From the NCBI RefSeq assembly GCF_026151205.1, contig NC_087072.1, positions 2,313,375 through 2,377,374 of the forward strand: a DNA stretch of 64,000 nt, in the 5' to 3' direction. Each line of letters starts with the position of its first letter. The stretch's first letter is position 1. The stretch is from Bolinopsis microptera (lineage: Eukaryota; Ctenophora; Tentaculata; Lobata; Bolinopsidae). The translations under genes and the position numbers were made by a program. Positions 36,301-42,300 of the stretch are shown here, one piece after another. A model generated the notes under the pieces. It was given only the letters and a program-made list of their open reading frames with translations. It did no database searches and was not told the origin of the DNA.

Positions 36301-39300
36301 GAATTAATGTGAAAAATTCCTAAGATACTATCAGTTGTCAACTGCACACTTGAAGAACAATAGACTTCCATAGACCGTTGCCTCTTGAAGATCAATCCTC
36401 TCAGCGCTCGTTCTTATTTCTTGATATTGTTGCCGATGTTGTAAATTGCTAAATTGTATAAGCTTATACCAGTGAAGAGTGAAACATTCAAGGCAAATTC
36501 TTTATTTTTATCACGGACTGCGAAAATTCGTAAGTCACTTCGAATACCAGGTGTACAATCAACCAACTATACAGTATAAAGATATTTTACTTTTTTGATA
36601 CATTTTTTTAAACTGTACTTTATTCAGGACTGGTTCAGACTATCAGGCACTAAAGGTATCATACGATCGACAGCGAGGATACCTAAAACACGTTATGGTT
36701 AAACACGAATTCTTTAGCAACTGTGATGTAGTCCTCACTTGGCCCTACGACAAGGTGACATGCAATTTCCCCTTTAAAGTTTGTGGATTTGTGGATCCCG
36801 CTTCTGTACGTAGGCTCATTCATAGTTTTTTGAGTAGCATGAAATCTCGCAGCATGGCTACGTCAATTAAACGCGGAGTTGCCAAATACTGTACAAATTA
36901 TATTATATTATATTTTCTCAGAACTTTGAAGCAGAGTTGCGGGGAAGAGAGCTAGTGATAACAAACCTGAAGGAAGCAGGTGAAGGACTGATTGTGGAGG
37001 CGGACAACCACCCCAACAGTGATAAAACAGACATACTGGACCGCCAGAATGCAGCTCTTGACCACTGGGACACCCTGCTTAAAATGCACCAGAACAAAAC
37101 TTCAGCTCTGTCAGATCTAGAGGCTAAAGTTGAGGGTTTTGATAAGGATGTGGACGATGTGGTGGCTAGATTTGCCGTGGTGGTCATCACGCCTGATAAT
37201 ATTGGGCCTGCTGAGAAGAGCCTGGATAAAATTTTGAAGGACATTGTTGCGATGGTGGATTACGGTGACGAGTTAGATGAGCGGATTCACAAGGAATCTG
37301 ACGACACATGTGCTGAGGATTTCCAGCCTCTTATCGTATGTGGAATTGCCTGGCATTCTTTACATTCATTTTCTCACGGCAAAGAAAATGTTAAATTAAA
37401 TATCATTTACAATTTCCCACAATTTAAATGACCGTTTAAGGCAGAAGTATGCGATCAATTTTCATACCAATGACATAATCATATCTTTCGAAATTTTCAT
37501 GACGTAGATTTGGTGATCTTATACTCGAAAACTGTAAACCTTGTAAACCTAATTGATTCAATCTCTAAAAAGTGACCCTTATCTTAAAATGTCCTCAGAA
37601 CAAGCTGTACAGAGTGCAAGTGAAACTGTCTAAATTCCACCCAACCTGCGAGGCTAAAGCCAGATGTGTAGGACGTCTTATGGCGCTGCAGGATCTGCTC
37701 CAAAACGTCATGGTAACTCTGGAGAACGTGTCGGACACTCTTGCTGACATGCATTTGTATCCTCTGGAGGTCGAAAGGGTCGCTGAGGATATCAAGAAAT
37801 TGCAGGTAGGCATTATTAGTTTCTTTAATGAGACTTCTCACGGTTTAGTTTCAGAAATAATTATAGTGGTTCTCGTTGTAGAGTGTAGCAGTCTCGCTAC
37901 TCAACATGTTTAATATTATTACCACAAGTGCTCCTCTATTTTTGACACGAATTGACGCACTACTATTCAAAATTTTCTAGAAGTTCTATTCTTGACTAGC
38001 ATTGACGTAAGGCCGAGTGAAATTAGACTTTTTTCACATGATTGTTATGATTAAGAAGGTAATCATTGCACGTCAAGAATTACTTGTTTTTACGATTTGT
38101 AGCAGGCCAAATTAATTTGCTTAATCTCGTAAATTTTAAAGCTCGATCTGAACTTCGCATTATGTAATTGTTTACAAATCCGTGGGAAATGTCTAGTTTA
38201 CAAGAAATTCGGACGACACCTCCAAAATGTCCAAACTGCGAAACATCCCGTGTAGTTCTCAGTCTCTTGTGAAGATTCTCACGTGGGAATACGTGACAAA
38301 TACGTCATAAATAATCCACGCTTAGCACGTCACCCACTATTGACTTTTGGGCGGGGGTTCCCATTTACACTGTGAGATGCTGGACACTGTCAATTCAAAT
38401 TTTACTCAAATTCTACACATTCCTTGGCTTGGTGGCCCTATTCTTCAGAAGTCTAAATAAACCCACCCAGCTTAGATCTCACTTATTTTTGTGTAATGAT
38501 CTGTTCATTATTTTATTTTTCTAAGTTATACCATATCAAATCCCTCACATAATATGGACCCATAAATTACAGCTGATATCAGAAGACTTGGTCGGGGAAG
38601 ATGAAAGTATCATAGAGATAGAGAGTATCCGGGAGGAACTGGAGGTGATTCTCAAAGATAGCCCTCTTCTTGTGGAGATAGGCCACCTACTGGACAAACG
38701 TGATACTATATTCATTGAGATCGACCAAAGATCGGTAAGTGTGCTTCAATATTAACTAAAACTAGATATTATCTGGAACTAGATATTATCTGGAACTAGA
38801 TATTATCTGGAACTAGATATTATCTGGAACTAGATATTATCTGGAACTAGATATTATCTGGAACTAGATATTATCTGGAACTAGATATTATCTGGAACTA
38901 GATATTATCTGGAACTAGATGTTAATTTCCTACTTTGTACTATAAGCCCTACTTGGTAGTTATCAATTACAGCCTAACCTATATAACTTGTCCAGTAACA
39001 GTACCAGTAACAGTAACACGATATTAGAGTAGAGACAGTGCTAAAGTTGGTGATCACTCCTAGCAAGCCTTATCCTGAAGTATGGCTTTAGGGTAGATAT
39101 GATCAGTAAATTTGTTGGTACTGAGTCAGTATCTACAAATTTACCGTTCATATCTTGGGAAGTACAGGATCTTGTGGATATCAATAATTAACTGACCAGT
39201 ATACATGTACGATCAGCAGACCGTATAAGTCAGAGGCAGGGGGTGTTGAGCAATGAGCATGTGTATAGCAGAGCTGGGTATTTATAATTATATCCTATTG

Positions 39301-42300
39301 TTACTTAGTTATAACCAACATGTATGAGCGATGGTAACATTACCTTATATGGTAGTGTTACCATGGTAACATTACCTTATATGGACAGTGCTGACAACAT
39401 GTATGCAACAGATCTGTTAGTTTGCTTGTAACGTTTGGTGCCAAATTTTCCCCACCTTCTCTTGGACTCTGTTATATTGTGGATAGGCACACAAATCCGA
39501 AATCACTACTTTGATAAGCTTCTTTTACATTTCACAGAGTGGCACCGAGTGGCACAGAGTGGCACCTGAGTGGCACCGAGTGGCACAGAGTGGCACCACC
39601 TCCAATTTAATGGTTTTGATTGTGCAAAGCATTAGCAGTTTACATGGAGACGTCCGCTCCATTTCAAATGTTGTTCAATCTGAATACATCTGAAATATTT
39701 GTCTGAAACTTGAGCCATCACTTTGATCAGGTGTGGGTTCTAAAGAACAACTTTTGATCTGCACCACTGTTATATTCTGTAGCAACTATTATCGGTTCCT
39801 CGTATATGAGCTTCTTCTTCTTTCGCATGTGCTTGCAGATTAGTCCCTAATGTTCTTGTGTTATGGAGGCTGGCTCTCTAATCAGATAATTAGTTACTCC
39901 CCCGTTAAACGGCTCAAAACTCACGAGATTAAATCCTGAAGTGATGTAGATTGAAAGTCTTCATAATTAACACATCCAGATATGAACTAAACTGAATATT
40001 TCTCATAAACTCGAGTAATATTACTGAGCATATCCGCATAGAACAGGTATACATGGTCGTTAGAAGGGCCCTTCAAGGTCCTCTCTCTCTGTTCAAGGTC
40101 CTCTCTCTCTTCCATGCCAACCGTTATGATCCGTATACAATATACATGCTGTTCTTATATCAGAAGAACCACCTGCTCATATTTAATTATAGTGCAGTAT
40201 TATACTTGTTTTGTAGTGTTGGTATTGTCAAAAGTTACCAATATTTTGTAGTACACTAAATTGTATTTGAGTTCTATACTCGAAAATGTTCTATTTTGTG
40301 CTGTGGTTGTATTGTTTAGTCCCCGCTTAAGAGATTCCCAGTTTTGGCTATTAACCGTATTTTATTGGAACACACCGACTGACCGATCTGCTATACTCCA
40401 GCTACATGAATCATACTCATTCGAGTCATTTTGAGGGATATGAGATTTGATATAAAACCTGAGCGTAGAAGTGGTTTGCTTATAGCAGTTGCGAAGCATT
40501 CAGGACATTTTATCCGGTTTAAGGTCGGCTATTAACTTTCTACTACTACTAATTCGGCACGAAGTTCGCCAGATTACCCCCTTCATATACCCCTGTCCCG
40601 CATAAGGGCTCGCTAGTCCTCTTCAGTGTTTGTCCCAACTTCCTTCACTTACATAGACAGATAGGTTTACTTGCTAGTTACAACTTCAATAGCCAGAGAG
40701 TCGCTCTGACATGGGCACTGTTTTGTTTACCCTTATTAATATTTAAATACTTTCAGTGAAATCTCTGTTAATAGTTAATATTATGTTTCCTTTACTTTCC
40801 TTGCCTTAATGTTTTGATCCGTACTTCGTTGTGACTTTACTCTAAAATTCTCTATCCCCTTTTTGAACAACCTCTTAACCCTGTCTCCCTCTTCTAGCAA
40901 ATATTATCTGGGGATAGTGAGCCCGGGATAGCTCACTACGACGTCTCAATAGCAAGGGCTCTCCACTGGCTAGAGGACGCCGAGGGTAAACTCAGGAAAG
41001 AACAGCTACAACCATCCTTTAAACTTAGATACCAGCTTCTTACGGTGAGTTTTTAAACTTTGTGTTTTATAAACTTATTTTAAGGGGGAGGGTTCACCCT
41101 GATTTTTTTGTGAAACTTGGTTTCGAGATAGCAGTTGACCAACAAACTAGGACCAGTGACCGAACTTTTGAGGGGGTCCCGGACCCCAACCGCCAAACGG
41201 TGCCCGCGGGGCAGCCACGCCCATATTTGGTCCAAATTAGGCCCAATTTAGCCAAATACCCTCAACATGCCCAAAACCCAGATTGTAGGTGCTCTACTTG
41301 TAGCTAGTGGTCCCTTGAACTCGTATATGAATTTTCATCAAAATTGGACAAAAAATGACTGAGTTATGAGCCAAAAACCATATGCCCATATTTGGGCATA
41401 CGCACCAAATTTGGTCGATTTTGGCCCATAAATTGGTCAAATATCAATATTTTTGAATAAAACCAACTTTATATGGAAGGTAAGCCTATACTACACATTC
41501 TCTATGATTATCAGCTCAGTATCTACCTAACTGTGGATTCTGTGTTCAATTAATCGCAAAAAATGAACAAAATCGCCCATATCTCAGTTCGCGATATTTG
41601 CGAAACTGATTTCGTTCAAAACAATAGAACTCAATAGGGTTTCAATATTTTTACATGAAACTTTCAGAATCAACGTAGAATCGCATTTCGACCTTAAGTT
41701 TTAATATGGAATTTTGAGTTAGGCCTTTAAAAAAATTTGGCGGCCAAATTCTGAAATTTGCCGGGCATTTTTCAGAATTTGGCCGCCAAATTTTTTTAAA
41801 GGCCTAACTCAAAATTCCATATTAAAACTTAAGGTCGAAATGCGATTCTACGTTGATTCTGAAAGTTTCATGTAAAAATATTGAAACCCTATTGAGTTCT
41901 ATTGTTTTGAACGAAATCAGTTTCGCAAATATCGCGAACTGAGATATGGGCGATTTTGTTCATTTTTTGCGATTAATTGAACATAGAATCCACAGTTAGG
42001 TAGATACTGAGCTGATAATCATAGAGAATGTGTAGTATAGGCTTACCTTCCATATAAAGTTGGTTTTATTCAAAAATATTGATATTTGACCAATTTATGG
42101 GCCAAAATCGACCAAATTTGGTGCGTATGCCCAAATATGGGCATATGGTTTTTGGCTCATAACTCAGTCATTTTTTGTCCAATTTTGATGAAAATTCATA
42201 TACGAGTTCAAGGGACCACTAGCTACAAGTAGAGCACCTACAATCTGGGTTTTGGGCATGTTGAGGGTATTTGGCTAAATTGGGCCTAATTTGGACCAAA

